From SAR86 cluster bacterium (GTDB taxonomy: Bacteria; Pseudomonadota; Gammaproteobacteria; Magnimaribacterales; D2472): a stretch of DNA of 64,000 nt. Where the stretch lies: positions 726,170 to 790,169 of the forward strand of contig CP097973.1 of the NCBI GenBank assembly GCA_023703655.1, read 5' to 3'. The notes under the pieces were generated by a model. The model saw nothing but the letters and a program-made list of their open reading frames with translations. It was not told the DNA's origin and made no database searches. This document shows, in pieces, positions 35,768-44,891 of this stretch. Both the position numbers and the translations under genes were made by a program. Positions within the stretch are counted from its first letter, which is position 1, and the number at the start of each line of letters is the position of its first letter.

Positions 35768-36379
35768 TTAATTTAATTTGAAATCAATGATTTGTACACC
35801 ATCTTGTTTCATGGCAACACCATTAATGACTTTAGGTCGAAATTTCCATTTTTTTATCGCAGTAAGTGCTGCTCGATCAAAGACTCTTGGTGGCCTTGAC
35901 TCAACAACCCTTGGTTTAGAAACTGTTCCATCTTCATTCACTGTAAATCTTACTTTGACATAGCCTTCTACCCCACTTAATAATTCTGCTCTTGGGTATT
36001 GCGGATTTATTCGAACAAGCGGTATTAATTGAGATGTTTGGCCAGCAACTGGAGCATTTACAAACGCTCCACCAAAATCTGTTGGTAAAGATATATCTGG
36101 GAATTCAATATCTAGGGTGGGAGCTTTTGGAGGCGCTTTCAGCTCGGGTGTAGCCAGTTCAGGTGGAGGTGGTTTTTTTGGTGGCGTAGGTTTATCAGGT
36201 ATAGACCTTAATTTTTCTTTCAGTGATGTATCTTTTTTCAGTCTTATAAAGTCAACTACTCTAAATGAATCCTGATCACGCAGTTGATTAATATCAGGCG
36301 TTACTATGTAAGCAAGAATACTAAATACTATTAAAGAAGCAAAAAGGCTAATTGAGCCTAGTTTAATTTGGTCAATCAT
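35768..36379 (-). CDS. tonB: Energy transducer TonB
   Basis: Inner-membrane-anchored periplasmic TonB that carries proton-motive energy to outer-membrane receptors. From ATG 36379 it has about 203 residues; a longer frame reaches 36409 but begins inside the exbD gene. One N-terminal helix (about 10-28), a proline-rich segment rich in PxP, and a C-terminal TonB domain (RINPQYPRAELLSGVEGYV, VRFTVNEDGTV, KKWKFRPK). It is a short TonB2 type. The three TonB-dependent receptors of this window are its likely partners. Confidence 0.92.
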   Translation of the reverse strand: MIDQIKLGSISLFASLIVFSILAYIVTPDINQLRDQDSFRVVDFIRLKKDTSLKEKLRSIPDKPTPPKKPPPPELATPELKAPPKAPTLDIEFPDISLPTDFGGAFVNAPVAGQTSQLIPLVRINPQYPRAELLSGVEGYVKVRFTVNEDGTVSKPRVVESRPPRVFDRAALTAIKKWKFRPKVINGVAMKQDGVQIIDFKLN

Positions 36380-36767
36380 TCTCAGCAGCAATTGAAATTT
36401 CTTGAACACCGGCCAATCTTATTTGATCCATGGCCTCAACCAATAATCCAGTTTGGGAGGCTTTGTCAGCCTGAATAATTACAGAACCTTCAGGATTTTC
36501 TGCTTTAAGTCTTATGATATTTGGGCGTATTGCTCTTAGATCTACTTTTCTTCTATCAATAAATATTTCATTATTTTCTGAGATAGCCACTAGAATGTTA
36601 CCCTTCTGATCTCTTTCTGCTGTTTCTGCATTTGGTCGATTAACCTCAATACCTGATTCTTTAATAAACGATGTCGTAACAATAAAAAAGATTAACATTA
36701 TAAAAACAATGTCTAACATTGGAGTTAAATCTAGATTTGATTCTTCTCTAATTCTTTTTCTTCTCAT
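36372..36767 (-). CDS. exbD: ExbD-type biopolymer transport protein
   Basis: A 131-residue ExbD/TolR protein with one N-terminal helix carrying the proton-path Asp19 (LTPMLDIVFIMLIFF). The periplasmic domain (about 45-130) is typical. It forms the proton channel with the ExbB-type protein. It overlaps exbB by 4 bases and tonB by 8 bases. Confidence 0.94.
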   Translation of the reverse strand: MRRKRIREESNLDLTPMLDIVFIMLIFFIVTTSFIKESGIEVNRPNAETAERDQKGNILVAISENNEIFIDRRKVDLRAIRPNIIRLKAENPEGSVIIQADKASQTGLLVEAMDQIRLAGVQEISIAAEND

Positions 36768-37243
36768 TGATCAATTCTATGTTTAATAGATAAGTTTCTT
36801 AAATATGCCATTATCAATAAACCTATTATACTTATTGTCATTCCTACCATTGTTGGTAATGTTGCCATTGTTATACCAGATGCGAGAGCTCTAGCATTAC
36901 CAGTACCCAATACTGCTACAACATCAAAAACTTGAATCATTCCTGTTACAGTACCCAGTAGTCCAAGGACTGGACATATTATTATTAAAATATTAATTAG
37001 TTGAAAACCATCATTTAATTTCTCATCATATTCACAAAGAGCTAGCTTCTTTAGAGATTTTTCATGCTTGTCACCCGGAAGTGAAGCAATCGTACTTTTC
37101 ACTTTATTTTTTTCTTCGTTGACTATGAAATAAAAAAAATTAATCCTCGAGATAATTAAAAAAAATAAAAGTACAGAAACCAAAAATAAAATAAAAACCA
37201 CTGGTCCGCCTAATTCAAAGAAACCAAAAAAAGTCTTAAACAT
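36764..37243 (-). CDS. exbB: ExbB2-type MotA/TolQ/ExbB proton channel protein
   Basis: A 159-residue short ExbB-type protein with three hydrophobic segments and the family core CPVLGLLGTVTGMIQVFD (about 90-107) plus the MATLPTMVGM helix. Shorter than E. coli ExbB, as usual for ExbB2 in TtpC clusters. The stop of ttpC-like gene and its start overlap by one base. Confidence 0.93.
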   Translation of the reverse strand: MFKTFFGFFELGGPVVFILFLVSVLLFFLIISRINFFYFIVNEEKNKVKSTIASLPGDKHEKSLKKLALCEYDEKLNDGFQLINILIIICPVLGLLGTVTGMIQVFDVVAVLGTGNARALASGITMATLPTMVGMTISIIGLLIMAYLRNLSIKHRIDQ

Positions 37244-38595
37244 TAGTCTTTAAGTCTTTTAGATATTAGTCCAGAAGACTTTTCATCAAGAAAGTCTGTG
37301 ATTTTCTTAGCATAAGAATCGGCATAAGAATGTAAGAATAATAACGGAGCAGCAACTATTAGACCTAACATTGTGGTCACAAGTGCTTGAGATATACCTC
37401 CTGCCATTAATTTAGGATCTCCAGTACCAAAAATTTGTATAGATTGGAAAGTGGCAATCATACCAATAACGGTTCCTAATAATCCTAGCAATGGAGCTAC
37501 GGTAGCTATTAGTTTAATTAGGGCAACTCGAGATTCTATTTTAGGAAGAAAGCCCTGTATCTTTTCATCAAACATTGATTGCAAAGATTCAAAATCAAGA
37601 GAGCTATTATCTTCAGCTACCTTGAGTAGCTCCCCAAAGTAGTTATCTGATGAGGAATTCACATTGTCAGCTTCAATATCTTGCAGTGTATTCCTAAGCA
37701 CATATATCCTCTCTCCAGCAACTGCAGCACCAAATAATCCAAGAAGAATAATAAAATATCCAACTAATCCACCCTGATTGATTCTGCCAAAAAATGAAGG
37801 AGCTTGTATGAGCTTATCTATGAGCGAACCTCTAGTTGGATCAATAGTTACGTTAAACATTCCTTCATCTGCATTTTGTAATTTTCTTAAAGCACCCTTA
37901 CGAACACCTGAAGGTTGTGCAGGCAGATTTTCAATCTCATTAATTTCAGGTATGTGTTTTACCAATATTCCATCCGTACTTAAATTAAATAATCCAATTC
38001 TTAATACATCAGCCTCTTCACTTGATCCATCAGCATTTGCTACTTTTGAGTTAAACGTAACAATGTCACCTGAATTTTTAATTTCTTTAATTAATTCAAC
38101 CCAAAGAACCTTGATTTCTTCAACTGAGGGTAATTTTCTTTTTTCAGTGAGCTTTTGTAATGCATCATTTCTTTCAGGAAATTGAAGATTTGAAATTGAG
38201 TTCTCAAATTCACCTTTTGTTTGACCTGCAACCTGTCTTACTACACCAAACATTTCTCCAAGGTTACCAAGCTTTAGTGTTAATTTTTCTTCTAGCTCGG
38301 ACAGTTGTGACTCGTTATCATCAAACTCTGCCGAGAGCTGATCAGATAATTCTTCTGCAGCTCTAAGGTCGTTAGTAAGTTTAATTTTTATGTTTCGAAG
38401 TTCAATTACTTTTGCTTCAATTGTGTTAAACCTTTTAATATCAAATTGCTTTTCCACGTCTGCATTTTTATTGATTGCATCTAGTAATACCTCATAAGGG
38501 TTAACTTCCTCTTGATCTGATTCTTGGGAAAACAGAAATATTGGTAAAGCTAAAGCTGGTAAAAGTAATAAGTTTTTAAAATTAATTAATTTCAT
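37243..38595 (-). CDS. ttpC: TtpC-type MotA/TolQ/ExbB protein with periplasmic N-region
   Basis: A 450-residue TtpC-like protein. A signal peptide (about 1-23) leads into a periplasmic helical and coiled-coil region (about 40-130, with LEEKLTLKLGNLGEMF), then a globular part, then three C-terminal helices with the ExbB core (APLLGLLGTVIGMIATF at about 365-381). TtpC is needed for TonB2-dependent transport in Vibrio. It overlaps DUF3450 by 4 bases. Confidence 0.92.
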   Translation of the reverse strand: MKLINFKNLLLLPALALPIFLFSQESDQEEVNPYEVLLDAINKNADVEKQFDIKRFNTIEAKVIELRNIKIKLTNDLRAAEELSDQLSAEFDDNESQLSELEEKLTLKLGNLGEMFGVVRQVAGQTKGEFENSISNLQFPERNDALQKLTEKRKLPSVEEIKVLWVELIKEIKNSGDIVTFNSKVANADGSSEEADVLRIGLFNLSTDGILVKHIPEINEIENLPAQPSGVRKGALRKLQNADEGMFNVTIDPTRGSLIDKLIQAPSFFGRINQGGLVGYFIILLGLFGAAVAGERIYVLRNTLQDIEADNVNSSSDNYFGELLKVAEDNSSLDFESLQSMFDEKIQGFLPKIESRVALIKLIATVAPLLGLLGTVIGMIATFQSIQIFGTGDPKLMAGGISQALVTTMLGLIVAAPLLFLHSYADSYAKKITDFLDEKSSGLISKRLKD

Positions 38596-39356
38596 TTTAT
38601 TACTGGCAAATTTATTAAGTTAGGTGGAAGTTCTTTTCTAGAAATTCTTAGTGCAGTTAAAATATCATCTTCGTATCCACCGCTTATGAACTCCCAACTG
38701 TCAATTTTAGAATTATAAATTGCTGCCTCTGACCCATCAGGTGTTCTCGCATAGAGGCCCACCCTTCCAAGTCTAAATACATCAACATTGTATGTCTCAT
38801 TTTCAATGGAAATTTCATCTTTATAAGCTTCTATAGTTCGACCAAACTCATTTTCAATTTGATAAGCTTCAAATATTCTTCGAAATTTTTCAGAAATTGA
38901 AATATCTGAACGATCTAAAAGTGCGGCAAGTTCTGTGACTCGTTGAGTTCTTTCTTCATATAGAAATGGAGTATCAATTTCAATCAATTGTTCCAATGCA
39001 TTAACCATTTCGATCATAAACGGAGTTACATCTCTGCTTGTTTGATCTAATTGAACTATTTGTTCATTGATAGAAATAATCTCTTCTTCTTGAGATTGAA
39101 TTAATTTACGTAGCTGATTATTGTAAGCGTTAGTGATATCCAATTCTTGAGAAAGAAACTGAATATCTGATTTTAAAACTATGAATTCCTCATCAAGCTG
39201 ATCAATTGATTCTTGCCTATTCTTTGAATCAATAGCTGCTTGAGATTCTGCATCAATTACATCTTCTAAACTAGGTGGAGGCACTTCACTTTCTTGAGCA
39301 AAAGTATGGATAGATGCAACTAGAGATAATGAGATTAGGAACTTTAGATATTTCAT
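38592..39356 (-). CDS. DUF3450 family protein (TtpC operon)
   Basis: A 254-residue periplasmic DUF3450 protein with a cleavable signal peptide (cut near AQESEVPP) and a coiled-coil core (about 30-110, many Gln/Glu heptads), followed by a beta-rich end (VDVFRLGRVGLYARTPDG). It is the invariable first gene of the TtpC-type TonB operon and is thought to support the TonB2 complex. Start ATG at 39356. Upstream is an 11-bp hairpin between it and the TonB receptor gene. Confidence 0.9.
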   Translation of the reverse strand: MKYLKFLISLSLVASIHTFAQESEVPPPSLEDVIDAESQAAIDSKNRQESIDQLDEEFIVLKSDIQFLSQELDITNAYNNQLRKLIQSQEEEIISINEQIVQLDQTSRDVTPFMIEMVNALEQLIEIDTPFLYEERTQRVTELAALLDRSDISISEKFRRIFEAYQIENEFGRTIEAYKDEISIENETYNVDVFRLGRVGLYARTPDGSEAAIYNSKIDSWEFISGGYEDDILTALRISRKELPPNLINLPVIK

Positions 39357-39380
39357 GCAGATAAATTCTAGTCGAAGTGT

Positions 39381-39406
39381 AACTAAGCCTCTAGTGAGGC
39401 TTAGTT
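39381..39406 (-). terminator. Strong intergenic stem-loop between TonB receptor and DUF3450
   Basis: Perfect 11-bp stem AACTAAGCCTC/GAGGCTTAGTT with loop TAGT. It follows the receptor stop by about 12 bases. No U-tract follows on the minus strand, so it may be a weak terminator, an attenuator for the TtpC operon, or an RNA 3'-end stabiliser that uncouples receptor and transducer levels. Confidence 0.5.
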
Positions 39407-39417
39407 AATTTGTTTTA

Positions 39418-42288
39418 TTAAAAAGTGTATCTGTAACTTACGAACACTTCAGGACCAACTGCTGGTAATAGAGCGTCCTGGAAGAATGGCCATGCAAGTG
39501 TACTAACTTTATCAGGAATATCATCAAACACGTTATTGATATTTACCTGAATGTATTGTTTGCCTGCAGGATCAAATCTATATTGAGCCCAGACACCAGT
39601 CTCATTGTATGGGCTAATTTTTCCGTCGCCACCTTCCATATGACCCCATCTTTCATAATTGATTCCAGCTGACCACTTATTATAGTCCCAACCAAATGAA
39701 AGATATGATTTAGTTCGAAGTCTGTAAAGATAACCACCATCCCAAAGAGAGTATGGCTCTTCTCCAGCTTCATCTGCTCTTCTTTCGTCATGAACATAAC
39801 TCATTGCAAAAGAAGCATAGAAATCACCAGCATCTTCTGAAAGATATCTTGCTGAAGTTGAAATATCTGCACCTTGGAAGAATAGATAACCTTTGTTTAG
39901 TGGAGTAACATTAATTCTGCTAAAACTTCCTATCGTAGGTTTAACATCTGGGTCATTACCATTAGATGGTCTGTACTCAGCTCCTCTAACAACCTTTGAA
40001 ATTACATCTGCGCAATAGGAAGCACTATAAAATATTCCTTCAGTGTCTCCACCATCAGCTTGTACACGACAAACACCTTCATCACGTGCAAGCCCAGCAG
40101 AGCTTATATTTGAAGTTACGTTTTCGAGTTCAACTTGGAAAAGGTCTAATGTTAAATCCATTACCAATGTGGATGTATCTATTACATCAAAGACAAAACC
40201 AACAGAGAAGTTTTCGCCCTCTTCTTCAACTAGGTCTAAGTTACCACCCGATATAATCGGAGTATTGATCTGATTAAACCCAGCACAGTTGGAATTAATA
40301 CTTCCAGTATTTAACCAGAGTCCATAAGTATCACAAGGTGATGAATAGGCAGTGGTGTCTCCTTTATAGATATATGGCAAACTTGGGGCCTTAAAGGACT
40401 CACCCCAACTACCTCTGATAAGCAATCTAGAAGTAGGTCTCCAAGCAAAAGTTGCAGAATCAGTTCTTCTATCACCAATGTTGGTTGATAACTCGTCATA
40501 CTCATCCTGACGTGTAGCTAAACCCAATGTTAGTTTAGGTGTAATTGGTACACTCAATTCAAGACCAATTGAATCTCTTGATCTCTCACCGCCACCAATG
40601 GCAGGATCTTCATATTGGACTTCACCATCTTTCATGTTTTGAGTAGCATCGTTAAAGTACTCTTGATGATGATCTTCCATGACAAATGCAAAAGCTAAAG
40701 GTCCTGCAGGTAAAGTTAAAATTTCACCTGTTAAAGAAAGTTGATATGAAGTAGAACCAGATGTTCCAAAAGTTGCAGCATCAATACCAGCAATTTCTAG
40801 AATCTCTTTTGCACTTTGATTTGATTCTCTATTCCAAACACTTGGATTATAAAGACCTTGATAGCCACCTATTAAATAATCAGGTGCACAAAAAGGGCTG
40901 TCTACTTGCGTGCCACACATCCATGTTTGAATTCCTGCAACACTAACAAAATCGGATGATTCTTCAAGGTCATAATCATCATCTGTATAGATTAGTTCCC
41001 AGTCCCAAATATTATTACCAACATCAAAGTTTCCTCTTGCTCCAACTGTGAATGAATTAGTTTCATCATTCCATGATCTATTCCAATCGTAGTTGTTCCA
41101 AATTCTTTGTGTTACACCGCCAACAAATCCTAAGTTTTCACCAGCGTCATTAATTGCATAACCATAGTAATAATCAAAATAAAATCTTGGGAAATAAACA
41201 CCTTCTGATTCTTGTTTCCAGTAGAAATAGTCAGCGAACATTTCTACATTATCAGTAAGCTGGTAAGTACCTGTAATGTATGCTGATTCACTTTCTCTTT
41301 GGTTACGAACAGATTTCCTCTTAGCGGCATCATATCCACAAAATGGAATACCACTGTTTAATGTGCTTTGAGCTGTATTTTCATCAACAGTTATGTAACC
41401 ACCAACTTCTTCACAAGTGCCTTCACCCCAATATGTAGGAAGTTTATTAGGTCCAAAAAAGTCTATGAAGATCAATGCCCAATCTGGATCTCTGTATCTA
41501 GCAGCCTTATCATCGAGATTGCTGTCAAATTCATCTCTATCCATACCTTGGATAGGATCTTGTTCAGAAAATTCTAAGCCCCATGCATAGCTGAATTTAT
41601 CACCATAACCACCACCTGTGATTTCAAAGTTCACAGAATCGCCGTGACCTGGGATATGAGTACCTGCTCTGGCTCGAACACTAACTTCTTCAAGACCATC
41701 AATAAGAATTACGTTAATAACACCTGCAACGGCATCAGAGCCATAAATAGCAGATGCGCCAGTTGTCAAAATTTCGATTCTTTCAACAAGTGATAAAGGG
41801 ATTGCATTCCAGTTAAAGATTGAGTCATTACCGCTGTAAGGGAATGGATAATCAGCTCTTCTTTTTCCATTAACTAGAACAAGTAAATTACCTGGACCAA
41901 AGTCCCTGAGGTTAATTGTTTCAGCACCCGGAGTAAATCCTCCTGAAGCAATGGCGCCCTGGAAATCACCAGTATTCTGTGAGACTGACGCAACAGCTTC
42001 ATAAACTGATATAAATCCACCTTGCTCAATGTTTTCTCTGGTTAGCACTACTAACGGCTGAGGCCCTTCTATTTCAGATCTTTTAATTCTGGAGCCCGTA
42101 ACGCTTATTTTCGATAGCTCAACCTCATCATCAGAAGCTTCGGTTTGTTGTTCCTCAGTACTTTCAGCACTCTCATCCGCATCTTGAGCAAATAGAGATG
42201 GTGAAGTTATAAGGCATGCACTTAGAATCATCAATAAAAAAGCACTGAAAATATCTAAGTTTTTAAATTGTGTATTTTTTAACGTCAT
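39418..42288 (-). CDS. TonB-dependent receptor
   Basis: An outer-membrane receptor of about 956 residues from ATG 42288, chosen because GAGGGGAAAA lies just upstream; a longer frame to 42333 adds an unlikely leader. A signal peptide (cut near LFAQDADES) is followed by an acidic N-terminal region. The plug begins VTGSRIKRSEIEGPQPL, and DFGPGNLLVLVNGKRR and AIYGSDAVAGVINVIL are typical TonB plug motifs. The C-terminal beta-barrel ends VSYRYTF. Substrate unknown. The promoter is at 42323-42350. Confidence 0.95.
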   Translation of the reverse strand: MTLKNTQFKNLDIFSAFLLMILSACLITSPSLFAQDADESAESTEEQQTEASDDEVELSKISVTGSRIKRSEIEGPQPLVVLTRENIEQGGFISVYEAVASVSQNTGDFQGAIASGGFTPGAETINLRDFGPGNLLVLVNGKRRADYPFPYSGNDSIFNWNAIPLSLVERIEILTTGASAIYGSDAVAGVINVILIDGLEEVSVRARAGTHIPGHGDSVNFEITGGGYGDKFSYAWGLEFSEQDPIQGMDRDEFDSNLDDKAARYRDPDWALIFIDFFGPNKLPTYWGEGTCEEVGGYITVDENTAQSTLNSGIPFCGYDAAKRKSVRNQRESESAYITGTYQLTDNVEMFADYFYWKQESEGVYFPRFYFDYYYGYAINDAGENLGFVGGVTQRIWNNYDWNRSWNDETNSFTVGARGNFDVGNNIWDWELIYTDDDYDLEESSDFVSVAGIQTWMCGTQVDSPFCAPDYLIGGYQGLYNPSVWNRESNQSAKEILEIAGIDAATFGTSGSTSYQLSLTGEILTLPAGPLAFAFVMEDHHQEYFNDATQNMKDGEVQYEDPAIGGGERSRDSIGLELSVPITPKLTLGLATRQDEYDELSTNIGDRRTDSATFAWRPTSRLLIRGSWGESFKAPSLPYIYKGDTTAYSSPCDTYGLWLNTGSINSNCAGFNQINTPIISGGNLDLVEEEGENFSVGFVFDVIDTSTLVMDLTLDLFQVELENVTSNISSAGLARDEGVCRVQADGGDTEGIFYSASYCADVISKVVRGAEYRPSNGNDPDVKPTIGSFSRINVTPLNKGYLFFQGADISTSARYLSEDAGDFYASFAMSYVHDERRADEAGEEPYSLWDGGYLYRLRTKSYLSFGWDYNKWSAGINYERWGHMEGGDGKISPYNETGVWAQYRFDPAGKQYIQVNINNVFDDIPDKVSTLAWPFFQDALLPAVGPEVFVSYRYTF

Positions 42289-42322
42289 AATTTTCCCCTC
42301 ACAGTGTGACAGATATGTGTAA

Positions 42323-42363
42323 ATTATATGCAAAACCCCCTATTTATCAACTAAAGTAGGGGT
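42323..42363 (-). promoter_or_regulatory. Promoter of TonB receptor with flanking inverted repeat
   Basis: Minus strand -35 TTGATA (42345-42350), 16-base spacer, perfect -10 TATAAT (42323-42328). An inverted repeat ACCCC(C)TA/TAGGGGT (42335-42342 and 42357-42363) straddles the -35 and is a candidate operator. The predicted leader is about 28 bases and holds GAGGGG as Shine-Dalgarno. Confidence 0.6.
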
Positions 42364-42381
42364 AAAAATTGTTTAATTGTA

Positions 42382-42411
42382 TTGAAAAAGTGCGTGGAAT
42401 CGCACTAAAAT
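42382..42411 (+). promoter_or_regulatory. Promoter of S9 peptidase gene with operator-like palindrome
   Basis: Plus-strand -35 TTGAAA (42382-42387) and -10 TAAAAT (42406-42411) with an 18-base spacer. The spacer is filled by the perfect 6-bp inverted repeat AGTGCG-TGGAAT-CGCACT (42389-42406), as expected for a repressor or a MerR-like site. A Shine-Dalgarno AGGAG lies before the ATG at 42446. Confidence 0.5.
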
Positions 42412-42445
42412 AGGCATCTATCTAAATTAAAATTAGGAGTTATAA

Positions 42446-44431
42446 ATGTTAAATTTTGGTTTCAAAAGACTTTTTTCGTTATTTTTATTATTTTCCTCTA
42501 CTACTATGCTGATTGCAGAAGAGATCCCTGTTGAAGAATTTTTCTGTGATTCTGCGCTTTCGGGAGTAACTTTATCACCTGATGGGAAAAAATATGCAGC
42601 GTTAGTGCCTATTAACGGGCCTGCCTGCGCTGTTGAAGAAGATGATGATCCTCAATCTGCAAGAGTGTTATTGGTCATGGACCTTGAAACCAAAAAGCCA
42701 ATTATTTTAAGTGGCACAGCGGACTATGCCAGAATTGTTCAATTTTTTTGGTTGAATGATGATCGAATTGGTTTTTACAAGCAACCAACTCGTGGTTTAG
42801 ATGCATATGATCTTTGGGCAATAGATATTGATGGTAAAAACCTTAAGAAGCTTGTTCCAGGAAAATGGGAAGATGGATATGCAACCGGTGCAAGAGTAAG
42901 TTTTTTGATGGATGATGATCCTGATCATGTTTTAGTTGAGTACAATAAAAGAAGACCAAAATATACTGATATATATAAGCTCAATATCTACAGTGGTAGG
43001 CTTACCACACTTGCTATTGATCCTGTGTTAGGAAACAACACTCTAATGGGTTGGGCAATTGATCAGCAAGGAAATGTTAGAGGTTACATGGCAATGGATG
43101 GTCTTAAATATAAGCTCTATCATAGAAATAATGTTGATGAAGATTTCGCGCTCTTAAGAGAATTTACTTACCAAGAAGCAATGTTCATGCCTCAAACTTA
43201 TGACTATGATCCAAGATATGTTTATGTAGTTGGACAGCCAGTCGCCAAGGACGGGACTATTCTAGATAATTCAGATACTGATGCATTATGGAAATATGAT
43301 GCCTATGAAGATGAATTTGTAGAGAAAATTTATTCGCATCCAAAATATGACGTGGGCGGAATTGGTATTTCTGACAAATCAAAAAAACCGGTAGTTATAG
43401 GTTATCAGGGAGAAAAATACGAAAGAGTATGGCTTGATAAGGATATGGAAAACCTTCATAAGTCAATGGAAATGACTTTCCCAAATGATGAGGTTGGTAT
43501 AAGTATGGATCGTGAAGAAACAATGGCTGTTGTAAGCGTTTATAGCGATACAAATCCAGGTGAGTATTTTCTTTATGATCGATCTGCAGGTACTTTAGCT
43601 CCGCTTGGAAAGACTAGACCTTGGATGGATAAAAATAAAATGTCTGAGATGAGACCTATTGAGTTTGTTTCTAGAGATGGGTTCAAGATGAGTGGGTATA
43701 TTACAATCCCTAAAAACTCTAGTGGCAAAAATCTCCCCTTGATTATAAATCCTCATGGTGGGCCAGCAGCTAGAGATGGTTGGGGTTTTAACACAGAACA
43801 TCAGTTCTTTGCCAACAGAGGATATGCAGTGATGCAAGTTAACTTCAGAGGCTCTACTGGTTATGGAAGAAAACACTTCAAAGCTGGAAATAAAGAATGG
43901 GGTAGAAACATGCAGAATGACGTTACAGATGCAGTAAATTGGGCAATCGATCAAGGTATTGCTGATAAAGATAGAGTCTGTATTTATGGAGCAAGTTATG
44001 GTGGGTACGCAGTAATGGCTGGAATAACCTTTACACCTGATATGTATAAATGTGCCGTAAACTACGTTGGAGTAACCGATCTTGAACTGCTATGGGAGAC
44101 AATGCCTCCTCAGTGGGAAATATTTGAGGAGCAACAAAAAGTTGATATCGGTGATCCTGAAAAAGATAAAGAGCTATTAAAGGCAAGATCTCCACTTAAT
44201 TTTGTGGATAGAATTAAAACACCTTTATATATCGTCCATGGTGTTCGAGATTGGAGAGTTGACATCGAACATGCCCGAAAACTTCGCAGAGAACTAGAAA
44301 AAGTTGGTAAAAAAGAAGGTGAGGATTATTACTGGATGGTAAAGGCTGATGAAGGTCATGGCTTTGTTGGAGAAGCAAACAGAGTAGAGCTTTATAAGGA
44401 GCTTGATAAGTTCTTTAAAACTTATTTGTAG
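42446..44431 (+). CDS. Prolyl oligopeptidase family (S9) exported peptidase
   Basis: A 661-residue serine peptidase with a signal peptide (about 1-25), a beta-propeller N-terminal part, and an alpha/beta hydrolase domain (about 410-661). The triad is Ser517 (YGASYGGYA), Asp602 (VRDWRVD) and His638 (DEGHGF). S9C-type enzymes cleave short peptides and fit peptide scavenging in the periplasm. It is divergent from the TonB receptor gene, so the pair may serve oligopeptide uptake. Confidence 0.93.
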   Translation: MLNFGFKRLFSLFLLFSSTTMLIAEEIPVEEFFCDSALSGVTLSPDGKKYAALVPINGPACAVEEDDDPQSARVLLVMDLETKKPIILSGTADYARIVQFFWLNDDRIGFYKQPTRGLDAYDLWAIDIDGKNLKKLVPGKWEDGYATGARVSFLMDDDPDHVLVEYNKRRPKYTDIYKLNIYSGRLTTLAIDPVLGNNTLMGWAIDQQGNVRGYMAMDGLKYKLYHRNNVDEDFALLREFTYQEAMFMPQTYDYDPRYVYVVGQPVAKDGTILDNSDTDALWKYDAYEDEFVEKIYSHPKYDVGGIGISDKSKKPVVIGYQGEKYERVWLDKDMENLHKSMEMTFPNDEVGISMDREETMAVVSVYSDTNPGEYFLYDRSAGTLAPLGKTRPWMDKNKMSEMRPIEFVSRDGFKMSGYITIPKNSSGKNLPLIINPHGGPAARDGWGFNTEHQFFANRGYAVMQVNFRGSTGYGRKHFKAGNKEWGRNMQNDVTDAVNWAIDQGIADKDRVCIYGASYGGYAVMAGITFTPDMYKCAVNYVGVTDLELLWETMPPQWEIFEEQQKVDIGDPEKDKELLKARSPLNFVDRIKTPLYIVHGVRDWRVDIEHARKLRRELEKVGKKEGEDYYWMVKADEGHGFVGEANRVELYKELDKFFKTYL

Positions 44432-44434
44432 TAT

Positions 44435-44890
44435 TTACGAAGGAACACATTTAAACACGGGTATCTCTCTATCCGTGTTTTCTTTATATTCTTGGTAACT
44501 AGGATAAAAAGAACAAATCGTATCCCATAGTGAATCCCTTTCTTCGTTAGAAAGTAATACTGCTTCATAATCCCCGTTGTGCTTGGGGCTATAAATTTTA
44601 ACCTTTGGATTGGCTTTTACATTGTAAAACCATGATGGATTTTTTGGCATTCCTCCCAAAGATGCTACCAAAATAGGATTTTCATTTTTATAAACATAAA
44701 TAAGGGGTATAAGTCTTTTTTTATTTGATTTAGCACCCTTGGTTTCGACTATCATCACTGGGTATCCACCTGGCCAAGTGTTAAAAAACTTTCCTTTAGT
44801 CAGAATAAAAATCCTTGCCTGTAATCGTGAAAAATATTTGATAAGGCTTTTAGCAAACTTTGCTTGTTCTGGTGTATATTTTTCTGCCAT
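44435..44890 (-). CDS. DUF385/F420-type nitroreductase family protein
   Basis: A 151-residue protein of the deazaflavin-dependent nitroreductase (Ddn, DUF385) family. The GGYPVMIVETKGAKSNKKRLIPLIY strand and turn (in parts) and the PSWFYNVKANPKVKI motif are characteristic. Proteobacterial members may bind FMN or act without F420. Substrate unknown. It follows the glutaryl-CoA dehydrogenase gene by 1 base. Confidence 0.85.
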   Translation of the reverse strand: MAEKYTPEQAKFAKSLIKYFSRLQARIFILTKGKFFNTWPGGYPVMIVETKGAKSNKKRLIPLIYVYKNENPILVASLGGMPKNPSWFYNVKANPKVKIYSPKHNGDYEAVLLSNEERDSLWDTICSFYPSYQEYKENTDREIPVFKCVPS

Positions 44891-44891
44891 C

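Noticed and set aside
39543..39797. Frame embedded in the first TonB receptor gene
   Set aside because: It lies inside the coding frame of a clear outer-membrane receptor and shows no domain; several similar shadow frames in the long genes were discarded.
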